Under the pieces are notes generated by a model. That model was not told where the DNA came from, did no database searches, and saw nothing but the letters and a program-made list of their open reading frames with translations. A DNA stretch of 64,000 bases from positions 20,693 to 84,692 of the forward strand of contig JBKPAA010000022.1 of NCBI GenBank assembly GCA_046726215.1, written 5' to 3'. Positions 52,079 through 60,398 of this stretch are shown here, piece after piece. Positions within the stretch are counted from its first letter, which is position 1, and each line of letters opens with the position of its first letter. Source of the DNA: DASQUK01 sp046726215 (GTDB taxonomy: Bacteria; Actinomycetota; Acidimicrobiia; Acidimicrobiales; VFJN01). Both the position numbers and the translations under genes were made by a program.

Positions 52079-52897
52079 ATGGCTGAGCAGACGCGTGGTG
52101 ACGGATCGGGGCCGCACCGCTACCGAGCGGCCGACCTTGCCGCCGAGCTGGGTATCAGCGTGCAGCTGCTGCGCTCCTACCAATCCCGTGGCCTGCTGCC
52201 ACCGCCCCGGCACGAGGGCAGGCTGGCCTGGTACGGCCCGCACCACGTCGAGCGCCTTCGCCACATCCGCCAGCTCAAGGAACGTGGCTACTCCCTGCGC
52301 ATGATCGAGGAGGTCCTGGGCGACGCCGGGGAATCCGGGTTCCCACCCATCGAAGAGCACGAGGTGCTCCGGCTCGGCGAGGTTGCCGAGCGAAGCCGCG
52401 TGCCGGTCGAGCTGCTGCGGGCCCTCGAGGCTTCGGGGCTCCTGCGACCCCACCACACGGAGGACGGCGACCGCTACAGCGACGCCGACGTCCGCTTCGT
52501 ACGCCACGTGCTCACGCTGCTGGGGGTGGGTTTGTCGCTCGACGACCTGATGCGCATCGCCCGCCAACAGCTGGTCACGTCCGACGCACTCGGCCGCGAC
52601 GTGGTCGACGCCTGGGCCCAGCTCGTGGGCTCCCGACTTCGGGGCAAGCGGCGGGAGGCGCCCGACCAGGCGGCCCGGGTGGCGGCGTCGCTCCGGGCGC
52701 TGGCCGTCATCGTCGGCCAGCTGGTCGCCTACCGGGTGGAGCGGGCGGTGCTGGACGCCGCCCAGGCCGAGATCGAGGCGGAAGGCACGCCCGCGGAGCG
52801 CGAGGCCCTGGCCCGGTCCCTCACGTCGCCGCCTCGTCGGGACCGCCAGCCAGGCCCCGAGGCAATAGGGCCCACCGAGGGGCTCCGGAGGCACTAG
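52079..52897 (+). CDS. Double MerR-type transcriptional regulator, candidate FAS-II regulator
   Basis: 272 residues with two MerR-like winged-helix domains. The first has YRAADLAAELGISVQLLRSYQSRGLLPPPR (about 15-45) and HHVERLRHIRQLKERGYSLRMIEEVL. The second has LRLGEVAERSRVPVELLRALEASGLLRP (about 98-125) and DVRFVRHVLTLLGVGLSLDDLMRIA. The C-terminal part is helical with no known ligand domain. Divergence from the fab operon with a shared palindrome suggests that it controls fatty-acid synthesis. ATG 52079; GAGGAG lies 12 bp upstream. Confidence 0.85.
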   Translation: MAEQTRGDGSGPHRYRAADLAAELGISVQLLRSYQSRGLLPPPRHEGRLAWYGPHHVERLRHIRQLKERGYSLRMIEEVLGDAGESGFPPIEEHEVLRLGEVAERSRVPVELLRALEASGLLRPHHTEDGDRYSDADVRFVRHVLTLLGVGLSLDDLMRIARQQLVTSDALGRDVVDAWAQLVGSRLRGKRREAPDQAARVAASLRALAVIVGQLVAYRVERAVLDAAQAEIEAEGTPAEREALARSLTSPPRRDRQPGPEAIGPTEGLRRH

Positions 52898-52955
52898 GGC
52901 CCGGCCCCCGGCGGGTGTTGCCTCGAGTCGCTCGCGGCGGGCCCTATTGCCTCGG
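52857..52955. repeat. Inverted and direct repeats between convergent merR and btuD genes
   Basis: CCGAGGCAATAGGGCCC at 52857-52873 has a perfect inverted copy at 52939-52955. A third, direct copy with one change (GAGGCACTAGGGCCC) ends at 52902 and contains the stop of the regulator gene. The 17-bp arms enclose 65 bp. It could be a bidirectional termination structure or a small repeat family; there is no T tract. Confidence 0.6.
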
Positions 52956-52999
52956 ACGGTCCGAGGCCGGGCTGGCCGCCGGGGCGTCGGACGGTCTGG

Positions 53000-53809
53000 C
53001 TACCGGTCGCGGCGGGGCACGATCACCAGGTCGCCCCCGTCGTCGATCACCGACACCGTGGCCTGGAACACCCGCTCGACGAGGGCGGGCGTGAAGACCA
53101 CCCGGGCCGGGCCCTGCACCACCACCCTTCCCTCGTGCAGGAGCACGAACCGGTCGGCGTGCTGAGCCGCGAGGGTGAGATCGTGCATGGCCGAAACCAC
53201 GGTCAGGCCCCGCCGGCGCCGGAGCTCGTCCACGAGCGTCAGCACCTGCTGCTGGTGGCCGATGTCGAGCGAGGTGGTGGGCTCGTCGAGCAGGAGCACG
53301 GGCGCCTGCTGAGCCAACGCTCTGGCGATGACGGCGCGCTGGCGCTCGCCGCCCGACAGCGTCACCACGTCGCGGTCGGCCAGGTCGACCAACTCGAGCA
53401 GGTCCAGCACCTCGGTCAGCACCGCGAGGTCGTGGGTGCTCTCGCGACCGAGGAAGGGAATGTGCGCGGTCCGCCCGAGCAGCACGTAGTCGATGACCGA
53501 GGCGCCCGACGGGATGGTCGGCTGCTGGGGGACGACCGCCAGCAGCCGGGCCCGGTCGCGGGGCCTCAGCCCGGCGGTGGCCTGGTCGCCCAGCGTGATC
53601 GAGCCGGCGTGGGGCACCGTGCCGGCCACCGCCCGCAGGAGGGTCGACTTCCCGGCGCCGTTCGGTCCCACGACACCCAGCCACGATCCGGGCGCGACGT
53701 CGAGGTCGATCGGGTGCAGCACGATCCGGCCGCCGAGCACGACGCTCACGCCGCGGGCGCGCACCGAGCCGGCCCCGTTGGCGGCGCCTGGCCGATCGAT
53801 GACGCTCAC
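53000..53809 (-). CDS. btuD: Vitamin B12 ABC transporter ATPase
   Basis: 269-residue ATPase of the FecE/BtuD type. Walker A GPNGAGKSTLL, Q-loop VVPQQP, signature LSGGERQRAVIARALAQ, Walker B LLLDEPTTSLD and switch His in SAMHDLTLAA. Energises cobalamin import with the adjacent permease and binding protein. The B12 riboswitch at the head of the operon gives the substrate. GTG overlaps the permease stop (GTGA). Confidence 0.88.
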   Translation of the reverse strand: MSVIDRPGAANGAGSVRARGVSVVLGGRIVLHPIDLDVAPGSWLGVVGPNGAGKSTLLRAVAGTVPHAGSITLGDQATAGLRPRDRARLLAVVPQQPTIPSGASVIDYVLLGRTAHIPFLGRESTHDLAVLTEVLDLLELVDLADRDVVTLSGGERQRAVIARALAQQAPVLLLDEPTTSLDIGHQQQVLTLVDELRRRRGLTVVSAMHDLTLAAQHADRFVLLHEGRVVVQGPARVVFTPALVERVFQATVSVIDDGGDLVIVPRRDR

Positions 53810-54897
53810 GTACCTCTCCGACCGAGGAGGGCGAGGAAGAACGGTGCCCCGACCAACGCCGTGATGACCCCGATGGGGACCTCGGCCGGGCTGAGCGCGG
53901 TCCGTGCCACGAGATCGGCGAGCACCATGAACGCCCCGCCCGCCACCAGCGTGAGCGGCAGGATCACCCGGTAGCTGTGCCCGGCGAGCAGCCGGATGGT
54001 GTGGGGAACGATGATGCCGACGAAGCCGATGAGCCCGCTCACGGCGACGGCGGCGGCGGTCCCCAGGGATGCGGCGACCACGACGATCAACCGGGTCCGG
54101 TTGACGCGCAGCCCGAGCGTCGTGGCCTCCTCGTCGCCGACCGCCAATACGTCGAGGGGGCGGCCGTGCAGCAACACGCCCACGGCCGCCAGCGCCGCCC
54201 AAGGCAGGATCAGCCGGACCTCGGACCAACCCGACGTCGACAGCCCGCCGAGGATCCATACGTATACCTCGCGCACCGTGTCGTCGGCGCGTTGCTGGAA
54301 GTACGTCTGCACGGACGTGAACAGGCTGGCCATGGCCACGCCGGCGAGGATCAGCGAGGTCGTGCCGCCCACTCCGCGGCCGGCCGCACGGCCGACCAGG
54401 TAGGTCAGGCCCACCGCCACCAACGCGCCGGCGAACGCCGCCGCCGGCAACGCGTCGAACGGGCCCCAACCACCGCCGGCGCCGAGGGTCAGCACGAGGG
54501 TGGCACCGAGGCCCGCACCCGCGGCCGCCCCCAGTAGGTAGGGGTCGGCCAACGGGTTCCGGAAGACGCCCTGGTAGGCGCCGCCGGCCAAGCTGAGGGT
54601 GGCGCCAACCAAGAGCGCCAGCACCACGCGCGGCAGGCGGATGTCCCACAGGATGGCGGCCTGGCGGCTGTCGAGGCCCGAGTCGACGCTGACCAGCGGC
54701 AGCCGATCGAGCAGCTCGAGCACGAGCCGCCCGGCCGGCATGCCCGCGGGGCCGATGCCGACCCCGGCCGCGAAGGCCACGGCCAGGAGGGCGAGGCACG
54801 CCCACCAGGTGCGCCGCACCCGGGCCGGCCGTGCTACCACCGGTCGGGCCCCGACGCTGGCGGTGTGTTCCGGCCGGCTCAGCCCCGTGGTCGCCAT
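53806..54897 (-). CDS. btuC: Vitamin B12 ABC transporter permease (FecCD family)
   Basis: 363 residues with about ten membrane helices, of the BtuC/FecCD family. Hallmarks: LPRVVLALLVGATLSLAGGAYQGVFRNPLADPYLLG near the N-terminal third, GFVGIIVPHTIRLLAGHSYR at the ATPase coupling site, and AEVPIGVITALVGAPFFLALL at the end. ATG 54897, 18 bp after the binding-protein gene. Confidence 0.88.
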   Translation of the reverse strand: MATTGLSRPEHTASVGARPVVARPARVRRTWWACLALLAVAFAAGVGIGPAGMPAGRLVLELLDRLPLVSVDSGLDSRQAAILWDIRLPRVVLALLVGATLSLAGGAYQGVFRNPLADPYLLGAAAGAGLGATLVLTLGAGGGWGPFDALPAAAFAGALVAVGLTYLVGRAAGRGVGGTTSLILAGVAMASLFTSVQTYFQQRADDTVREVYVWILGGLSTSGWSEVRLILPWAALAAVGVLLHGRPLDVLAVGDEEATTLGLRVNRTRLIVVVAASLGTAAAVAVSGLIGFVGIIVPHTIRLLAGHSYRVILPLTLVAGGAFMVLADLVARTALSPAEVPIGVITALVGAPFFLALLGRRGT

Positions 54898-54915
54898 GGG
54901 GTCGGTGTCGCTGCG

Positions 54916-55863
54916 CTAGCCGGCGTCGGACGACGCCTTGACGACGGTGCGCAGGAACTCGACCACGCGCGGACCCCACCGCGAGGTGATGTCGGGGTCG
55001 AGCATGACGACGTCGCCGTTGCGGACGGCGCTGACCTGATCCCACCCGGGGCGAGCGGCGACGTCGGCGGCGTCGACCCCCGCGGCCTCGTCGGCGAGGA
55101 AGATCAGGTCGGGGTTGGCATCGAGCAGCAGCTCGGCCGACACCTGTGGGTAGCCCGTGCCGTCGTCGGCGGCGTCCGCCACGTTGTCGAGGCCCGCCAG
55201 GGCGTAGATCTGACCGATGAACGTCCCGGACGTGGCGGTGTGCAGCTGATCGTCCAGCTCGTGGTAGTAGGTCAGCGGTTGGTCGCGCTCCGCAACCTGG
55301 TCGGTCAGGTCGGCGATGTCGGCCTGCATGCCGTCCACGAGCTCGCCGGCCTCGTCCGCGTGGCCGGTGGCGGTCCCGAGTTGGGTTATCTGGTCATAGC
55401 TCTCGTCCAACGAGGTTGCCGCCGGGAGCTCGAGCACGGGTACGTCGACCCGCTCCAGGCCCGCGACAACATCGTTGGCGTCGAACGACAGCACGACCAG
55501 ATCCGGCTCGTACGTGGTGACGGCCTCGACGTTCGGCTCGAACCCCGACAGGTCGGTGATAGGTGTGCCCTCGGGATAGTTCGAGTAGTCGTCGACGGCC
55601 ACGACCTGGTCACCGGCGCCGATGGCGTAGAGCATCTCGGTGGCCGTGGGCGACAGCGACACGATCCGCTCCGGCTGGGCTTCGATCGTGACCGTCCCGT
55701 TGGCGGCATCGACCTCGGCGGGAAACGCCGCGTCGATAGCGTTCTCGGCATTGGCGCCGGCCTCCCCTGACTGGGGAACCGACTCGTCGTCGTCGCCGCA
55801 CCCGGCGGCGAGCGCCAGCGCGGCGACAACGGCGACGGCGGAAATTGTGGGAATTCGTCTCAC
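54916..55863 (-). CDS. btuF: Vitamin B12 periplasmic-type binding lipoprotein
   Basis: 315-residue class III substrate-binding protein. Signal peptide ends in the lipobox LAAGC with Cys22 for lipid attachment. The mature part has RIVSLSPTATEMLYAIGAGDQVVAVDDYSNYP, FEPNVEAVTTYEPDLVVLS and the two-lobe pattern joined by a long helix. GTG 55863 with AGGAGGAG upstream. Family members also carry haem or siderophores, but the cobalamin riboswitch just upstream supports B12. Confidence 0.88.
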   Translation of the reverse strand: MRRIPTISAVAVVAALALAAGCGDDDESVPQSGEAGANAENAIDAAFPAEVDAANGTVTIEAQPERIVSLSPTATEMLYAIGAGDQVVAVDDYSNYPEGTPITDLSGFEPNVEAVTTYEPDLVVLSFDANDVVAGLERVDVPVLELPAATSLDESYDQITQLGTATGHADEAGELVDGMQADIADLTDQVAERDQPLTYYHELDDQLHTATSGTFIGQIYALAGLDNVADAADDGTGYPQVSAELLLDANPDLIFLADEAAGVDAADVAARPGWDQVSAVRNGDVVMLDPDITSRWGPRVVEFLRTVVKASSDAG

Positions 55864-55949
55864 GGTGCTCCTCCTGTCGGCTCGAGGGGGTTGGCCTGTT
55901 CGCCGACCGGGCACCGAGGCCCCGTCGCACAAAGAGCCCTGTCCTCGAG

Positions 55950-56075
55950 GGTTTCGTGCGCCCGCGGGCCAGGCGACCTGGCTCGTCCTCGTACGAGGCA
56001 TCACAGTTGCGGGACAGCGCCGGGATGGACCGGACTTCGCTGGCTCGCGGGGCCGACTGAACCGTACTGCTTTTC
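55950..56075 (-). promoter_or_regulatory. Cobalamin riboswitch upstream of the btuF gene
   Basis: Read on the minus strand: AAGTCCGGT near 56037, then GGCGCTGTCCCGCAACTGTGATGCC ending at 55997 (shown here as GCTGTCCCGCAACTGTGATG), and the B12-box-like GAGCCAGGTCGCCTGG at 55984-55969. This order is the conserved core of the AdoCbl riboswitch. About 100 nt of leader with several hairpins (for example ACCCTCGAGGA and CCCCCTCGAGCC) then leads to the btuF ribosome site, so translational control is plausible. Exact ends are approximate. Confidence 0.85.
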
Positions 56076-56103
56076 TGCCCGCGCACGTACCCTGATGCTC
56101 CGC

Positions 56104-57693
56104 ATGTCCGAGTCCCTCACCGACAGCGCGGCGCGCCGCCGTACGTTCGCCATCATCAGCCACCCCGACGCGGGCAAGACCACGCTCACCGAGAAGTTCC
56201 TCCTCTACGGCGGGGCGGTTCAGGAGGCCGGTCAGGTCAGGGCCCGGGGTGAGCGGCGCCGCGCCCGGTCCGACTGGATGGAGCTCGAGCAGAAGCGTGG
56301 CATCTCCATCACGTCCGCGGTCCTGCAGTTCCCCTACGGCGGCGACGTGCTGAACCTGCTCGACACTCCGGGTCACCGCGACTTCTCCGAGGACACGTAT
56401 CGCGTGCTTGCGGCCGTCGACGCCGCCGTCATGGTGCTGGATGCCGCCAAGGGCATCGAGGCGCAGACGCTCAAGCTGTTCGAGGTGTGCCGGTCGCGCA
56501 ACGTGCCCCTGCTCACGTTCCTCAACAAGTGGGACCGGCCTGGGCGCGACGGGCTGGAGCTCCTCGACGAGGTGGAAGCACGGCTGGACATTCAGCCGGT
56601 GCCGGTGACCTGGGCGGTCGGCATCGCCGGTGACTTCCGGGGCCTGGTCGACCGGCGGACCGGTTGCTTCGTGCGCTACGGGCGCACTGCGCACGGGACC
56701 GCCGAGGCGGTCGAGGAGGTCATCGATGCCGAGCACGCCGCTCGCGGGCCCGACGGTGAAGCGTGGCGGGCCGCCAGGGACGAGGTGGCGCTCCTCGAGG
56801 GCGTGGGTGGTTCGGTCGACGCCGACCTGTTCCTGGCCGGCGTGCAGACGCCGGTGTTCGTCGGTTCGGCGCTCACCAACTTCGGGGTCCGGCCGTTGCT
56901 CGACGGCATCGTCGAGCTGGCGCCGGCGCCGATGGCCAGGTTCGACGTGGACGGGGCGGCCCGCAAGCTCGACGACCCGTTCTCGGCGTTCGTGTTCAAG
57001 GTGCAGGCGAACATGGACCCGGCGCACCGCGACCGGGTGGCGTTCGTGAGGGTCTGTTCGGGCCGGTTCGAGCGGGGCATGGTCGTGACCCACCAGCCGA
57101 CCGGGCGGCCGTTCGCCACAAAGTACGCGCACTCGCTCTTCGGCCAAGAGCGCGAGACGGTCGACGAGGCGTTCCCAGGTGACATCGTGGCGCTGGTCAA
57201 CGCCACCGACGTGCGGGTGGGCGACACGCTCTACGTCGACGCCCCCGTCGAGTTCCCGCGGCTGCTGGAGTTCGCGCCCGAGCACTTCGTGACCGCCCGC
57301 CCGCGCGACACCGGCCGCTTCAAGCAGTTCCGCAAGGGGATCGCACAGCTTGACGAAGAGGGCGTGGTGCAGGTGCTGCGGGACCGTGAGCTCGGTGACC
57401 AGGCGCCGGTGCTGGCCGCGGTGGGCCCCATGCAGCTCGAGGTGGCAGCCTGGCGACTCGAGCACGAGTTCGGCGCCGCCACCGAGCTGTCGCCGACGCC
57501 GTACGAGATCGCCCGGCGAACCGACGAGGCGTCGGAGCGGGCCCTCCGCGCGATGCCGGGAGTCCGGGTGCTGCTGCGGGCCGATGGCTCGCGCTATGCG
57601 CTGTTCGAGAGCCCGTACTGGCTGGCGCGGGTGGAGTCCGAGAACCCGGCGCTCATGCTCGACCGTCTGGTGGCCGAGGGCACGGCGGGCTGA
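56104..57693 (+). CDS. prfC: Peptide chain release factor 3
   Basis: GTPase that recycles RF1/RF2 from ribosomes. 529 residues of the RF3 type: G1 SHPDAGKTT, switch GISITSAVLQFPY, G3 DTPGHRDFSEDTYR, G4 NKWDRPG, then domain 2 (SAFVFKVQANMDPAHRDRVAFVRVCSG) and domain 3 (FPRLLEFAPEHFVTARPRDTGRFKQFRKGIAQLDEEG). ATG 56104; an ATG at 56095 would add three residues. G3 has Arg where Glu is usual (PGHRDF). Confidence 0.94.
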   Translation: MSESLTDSAARRRTFAIISHPDAGKTTLTEKFLLYGGAVQEAGQVRARGERRRARSDWMELEQKRGISITSAVLQFPYGGDVLNLLDTPGHRDFSEDTYRVLAAVDAAVMVLDAAKGIEAQTLKLFEVCRSRNVPLLTFLNKWDRPGRDGLELLDEVEARLDIQPVPVTWAVGIAGDFRGLVDRRTGCFVRYGRTAHGTAEAVEEVIDAEHAARGPDGEAWRAARDEVALLEGVGGSVDADLFLAGVQTPVFVGSALTNFGVRPLLDGIVELAPAPMARFDVDGAARKLDDPFSAFVFKVQANMDPAHRDRVAFVRVCSGRFERGMVVTHQPTGRPFATKYAHSLFGQERETVDEAFPGDIVALVNATDVRVGDTLYVDAPVEFPRLLEFAPEHFVTARPRDTGRFKQFRKGIAQLDEEGVVQVLRDRELGDQAPVLAAVGPMQLEVAAWRLEHEFGAATELSPTPYEIARRTDEASERALRAMPGVRVLLRADGSRYALFESPYWLARVESENPALMLDRLVAEGTAG

Positions 57694-57760
57694 GGGCGGT
57701 CCCGGGGGCTCGGGCGGCGCTCGGGCACGACGGTGGACCGCGCACGGGCAGGACGAGTAC

Positions 57761-59245
57761 TCAACAGGTCGTGCCATCCTCGGGGGGCTCGAGGTCCACG
57801 AGGTAGCGCGCCACGGCGTCGTCCACGCAAGCGACGCCGCTGCCCACAACGCCATGGCCTTCACCCTTGTACGTGAGCAGCACACCGGACTCGAGGCGGT
57901 CTGCGGTGCGCACGCCCGCCTGGTACGGGGTGGCCGGGTCGCCGGTCGTCGACACGACCACGATGGGCGGGGCTCCGGGCGCGGTGACGGCAGGCAGCGG
58001 GTCCTCCTCGACGGGCCACATGGCACAGCGCACGTAGTCGTTGACGATCGCCTCGCCGAAGTGCGGCGCCTGTGCGGCCGCCGCCACGCCCGCGGCCAAC
58101 AGTTCGTCGGGCGACTCGGGCCAGTCGAAGTCGAGGCAGTTCACCACGAAGTAGATGTCGAAGTCGGCGATGCTGATGTAGTCGTCGGCCAGGGCCACCA
58201 TCGCGGTGCCATCACCGTCGAGCGCGTCGGCGATGGCGCCCGCCAGGTCGGGCCACAGGGATTCGCTGTAGAGGGCGCCGCCCAGCCCGGTCGAAAGCTC
58301 CCCCGGACCGAGGTCGCGCGGCGTGGCGGGAATGGGGGCCTCCTCGACGCGTGCCGTCAGCTCGTCGAGGGCGGCGGTGGCGTCGGGAGCGATCGGACAC
58401 GACGGATCGGCATCGCAGTCCTTGGCGAAGGCGGCGAAGGCCGCCTCGAAGCCACGCGACTGGTCGGTGGCCAGCTGTGTGCCGGTCGGGCCCAGCTCGA
58501 GCACCCCGTCGATGACCATGGCCCGTACCCGGTCGGGGAACAGCTCCGCCAGCATCTGGCCGATGGCGGTGCCGTAGCTGTAGCCGAGGTAGTTGAGCTG
58601 GTCGTCACCCATGGCGGCGCGGACGGCGTCGATGTCACGGGCGACGTCGGCCGTGCCGAGGTGGGGAAGGAGGTCACCGACCGCCGTCTCGCAGCCGCCG
58701 ACGTAGTCGGAGCTGACGTCGAGCAGCGTGGTCTTGTCCTCCGGCGAGTCGATCGTGTAGTCGACCCCGTACAGCTCGGTGAAGTCGCCTCCGCAGTCGA
58801 TGTCACTGGCACCGAGGCCGCGGGGGTCCACGCCGACGATGTCGAAGTGCTCGGTGATCTTGTCGGGGAGGGAGGGGGCGAGGTCGATGGCGAAGCTGGT
58901 GGCAAGGGCGCCGGGGCCGCCGGGGTTGACGAACAGCGCGCCGATCCGGTCGCCGCGGGCCGGAACCCGGGCGATGCTCAGGGCGAGGGTGTCGCCATCG
59001 GGCTGGTCGTAGTCCACTGGCACGTCGAGGGTGGCGCACTCCGCGTCACCGCCGCATTGCTGCCAGTCCAGCGTGCCCGTGCCATCGGCCCCGCTTTCGG
59101 ACCCGTCGGTGGCGCCGGACCCATCCGAGCCGGCGGCGGTGGCGCGGTCGCCGGCCTTGGTCAGCGGGTTCTCGTCAGCCTCGCTTGCGCAGGCGGAGAT
59201 GACCAGGGCCAGGCAGGCGGTGAGGGCCAGGGCGATACGGTGCAC
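57761..59245 (-). CDS. Lipoprotein alpha/beta hydrolase, tripeptidyl aminopeptidase (TAP)-like
   Basis: 494 residues; lipoprotein signal with VISACAS. GALFVNPGGPGALATSF is the oxyanion-region motif of TAP/SCO7095-like proteases, YLGYSYGTAIG holds the nucleophile Ser, VSTTGDPATPYQAG the Asp and GEGHGVVGSG the His. It likely trims N-terminal peptides or hydrolyses esters outside the cell. GTG 59245 directly precedes the signal peptide. Convergent with prfC. Confidence 0.88.
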   Translation of the reverse strand: MHRIALALTACLALVISACASEADENPLTKAGDRATAAGSDGSGATDGSESGADGTGTLDWQQCGGDAECATLDVPVDYDQPDGDTLALSIARVPARGDRIGALFVNPGGPGALATSFAIDLAPSLPDKITEHFDIVGVDPRGLGASDIDCGGDFTELYGVDYTIDSPEDKTTLLDVSSDYVGGCETAVGDLLPHLGTADVARDIDAVRAAMGDDQLNYLGYSYGTAIGQMLAELFPDRVRAMVIDGVLELGPTGTQLATDQSRGFEAAFAAFAKDCDADPSCPIAPDATAALDELTARVEEAPIPATPRDLGPGELSTGLGGALYSESLWPDLAGAIADALDGDGTAMVALADDYISIADFDIYFVVNCLDFDWPESPDELLAAGVAAAAQAPHFGEAIVNDYVRCAMWPVEEDPLPAVTAPGAPPIVVVSTTGDPATPYQAGVRTADRLESGVLLTYKGEGHGVVGSGVACVDDAVARYLVDLEPPEDGTTC

Positions 59246-59294
59246 CGACCGACGGTATCCGGACGGAGCCGTCGCCGTGGCGTCGGCGGCGCGC

Positions 59295-60134
59295 TTACCC
59301 GCCCCGGCGATCGCGGGTGAGCAGTAGCCACTCCCGGGGCGGAACTCCGGACTGATGGATCTGCGCCGCAAGGTCCCGGCCCACGTACCGCAGGTGCCAC
59401 GGCTCGAACTCGTAACAGCTCCGATCTTCGGCGCCGGCCGGGTAGCTGAGCACGAACCCGTACTCGTGACCATGGGCGGCCACCCACTGGCCCGCCGGGG
59501 TGTCGGCAAAGGCGACGCTGAGCGCGCCGGCCCCGGTGTCGAGGACATCGATCGCAGTGCCGAGCTGGTGCTCGCTGTGTCCGGGTCGGGCAACGCCGGC
59601 GGCGGCCTGCGCCTCACCCACCCGTTGGACCTCGTCCTGGAACAGGCCCTCCTGATAGGCGAAGCTCCGGTACCCCGAGACGACGACGATCGGGGTGCCG
59701 TTGGCCTCGGCTGCCTGGCGGAGCGCCGCCAGATCGGGAATGACGAGCTCTCGCACGCGGTCGCGCTGTGCGAAGCCGGCGGCGGTCACCTCCACCAGGT
59801 CGCTGGGTGCGAAGTCCGGCGCGAGGGCGCGATTGCTATCGACCACGATCGACGCCCAGTCGGCGAGCGGGTCTCCCTCCACGGGCTCGTCCCCCTGGGT
59901 GCATGCCGGGGCCGCCTGGGCCGCCGTCGCGGTCGTCGGCGGCGAGGTGGTGGTCGTGTCGATCAGACGGCTCGGGCCGCCGGTCAGCGTCGAGGTCTCC
60001 GAGACCTGTGTGGAGTCCCACGTCATCCACAGCCCCACCCCAACGGCGGCCGTGACGATCAGGACGGCCAGCGGGGCGATCCATCCCCTCACGTCGGCGA
60101 AACCTATGTCGCAGGCATCGGCCTCGGGTGTCAC
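59295..60134 (-). CDS. Membrane-anchored M15 D-alanyl-D-alanine carboxypeptidase (VanY-like)
   Basis: 279 residues: one N-terminal membrane helix (IAPLAVLIVTAAVGVGLWM), a Thr-rich linker, and an M15B domain with GYRSFAYQEGLF, zinc motif PGHSEHQLGTAIDV and FEPWHLRYVG with the catalytic Glu and third ligand His. Removes the terminal D-Ala of wall peptides. GTG start. Unlike the VanY-like domain beside gyrA, all catalytic residues are present. 49 bp upstream of the hydrolase gene on the same strand. Confidence 0.9.
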   Translation of the reverse strand: MTPEADACDIGFADVRGWIAPLAVLIVTAAVGVGLWMTWDSTQVSETSTLTGGPSRLIDTTTTSPPTTATAAQAAPACTQGDEPVEGDPLADWASIVVDSNRALAPDFAPSDLVEVTAAGFAQRDRVRELVIPDLAALRQAAEANGTPIVVVSGYRSFAYQEGLFQDEVQRVGEAQAAAGVARPGHSEHQLGTAIDVLDTGAGALSVAFADTPAGQWVAAHGHEYGFVLSYPAGAEDRSCYEFEPWHLRYVGRDLAAQIHQSGVPPREWLLLTRDRRGG

Positions 60135-60226
60135 ATCCGCCGGCCGCCTCCGGCAGGCACCACGAACTACGGCGCCGAGGGCGGACCGGTACGCTGGTCG
60201 TTCCAGCCCATGGCGCTGGCCCCTCA

Positions 60227-60300
60227 GGGGACGTAGCTCAGTTGGCTAGAGCACCTGCTTTGCAAGCAGGGGGTCGTGGGTTCGAGTCCCATCGTCTCCA
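60227..60300 (+). tRNA. alaT: tRNA-Ala (TGC)
   Basis: 74-nt cloverleaf with acceptor GGGGACG/CGTCTCC (one G-U pair), D-arm AGCTCAGTTGGCTAGAGC, anticodon TGC at 60261-60263 and T-loop TTCGAGTC. CCA is not encoded. An integrase gene starts 98 bp downstream, so its 3' end is the likely integration site. Confidence 0.97.
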
Positions 60301-60398
60301 CAACTTGCAGCTTGACCAGGGCTTTCTTGCTCAGATCGAGAGCGAGTGCGGCGAGTATAGCGCTCGACTAGCGGATAATTCTGGTACCTTCGAAGGCC

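Noticed and set aside
54916..58026. Single 1036-codon minus-strand frame
   Set aside because: Its C-terminal third is the real btuF; the rest is antisense to prfC and crosses the riboswitch. Long antisense frames are expected at this GC content.
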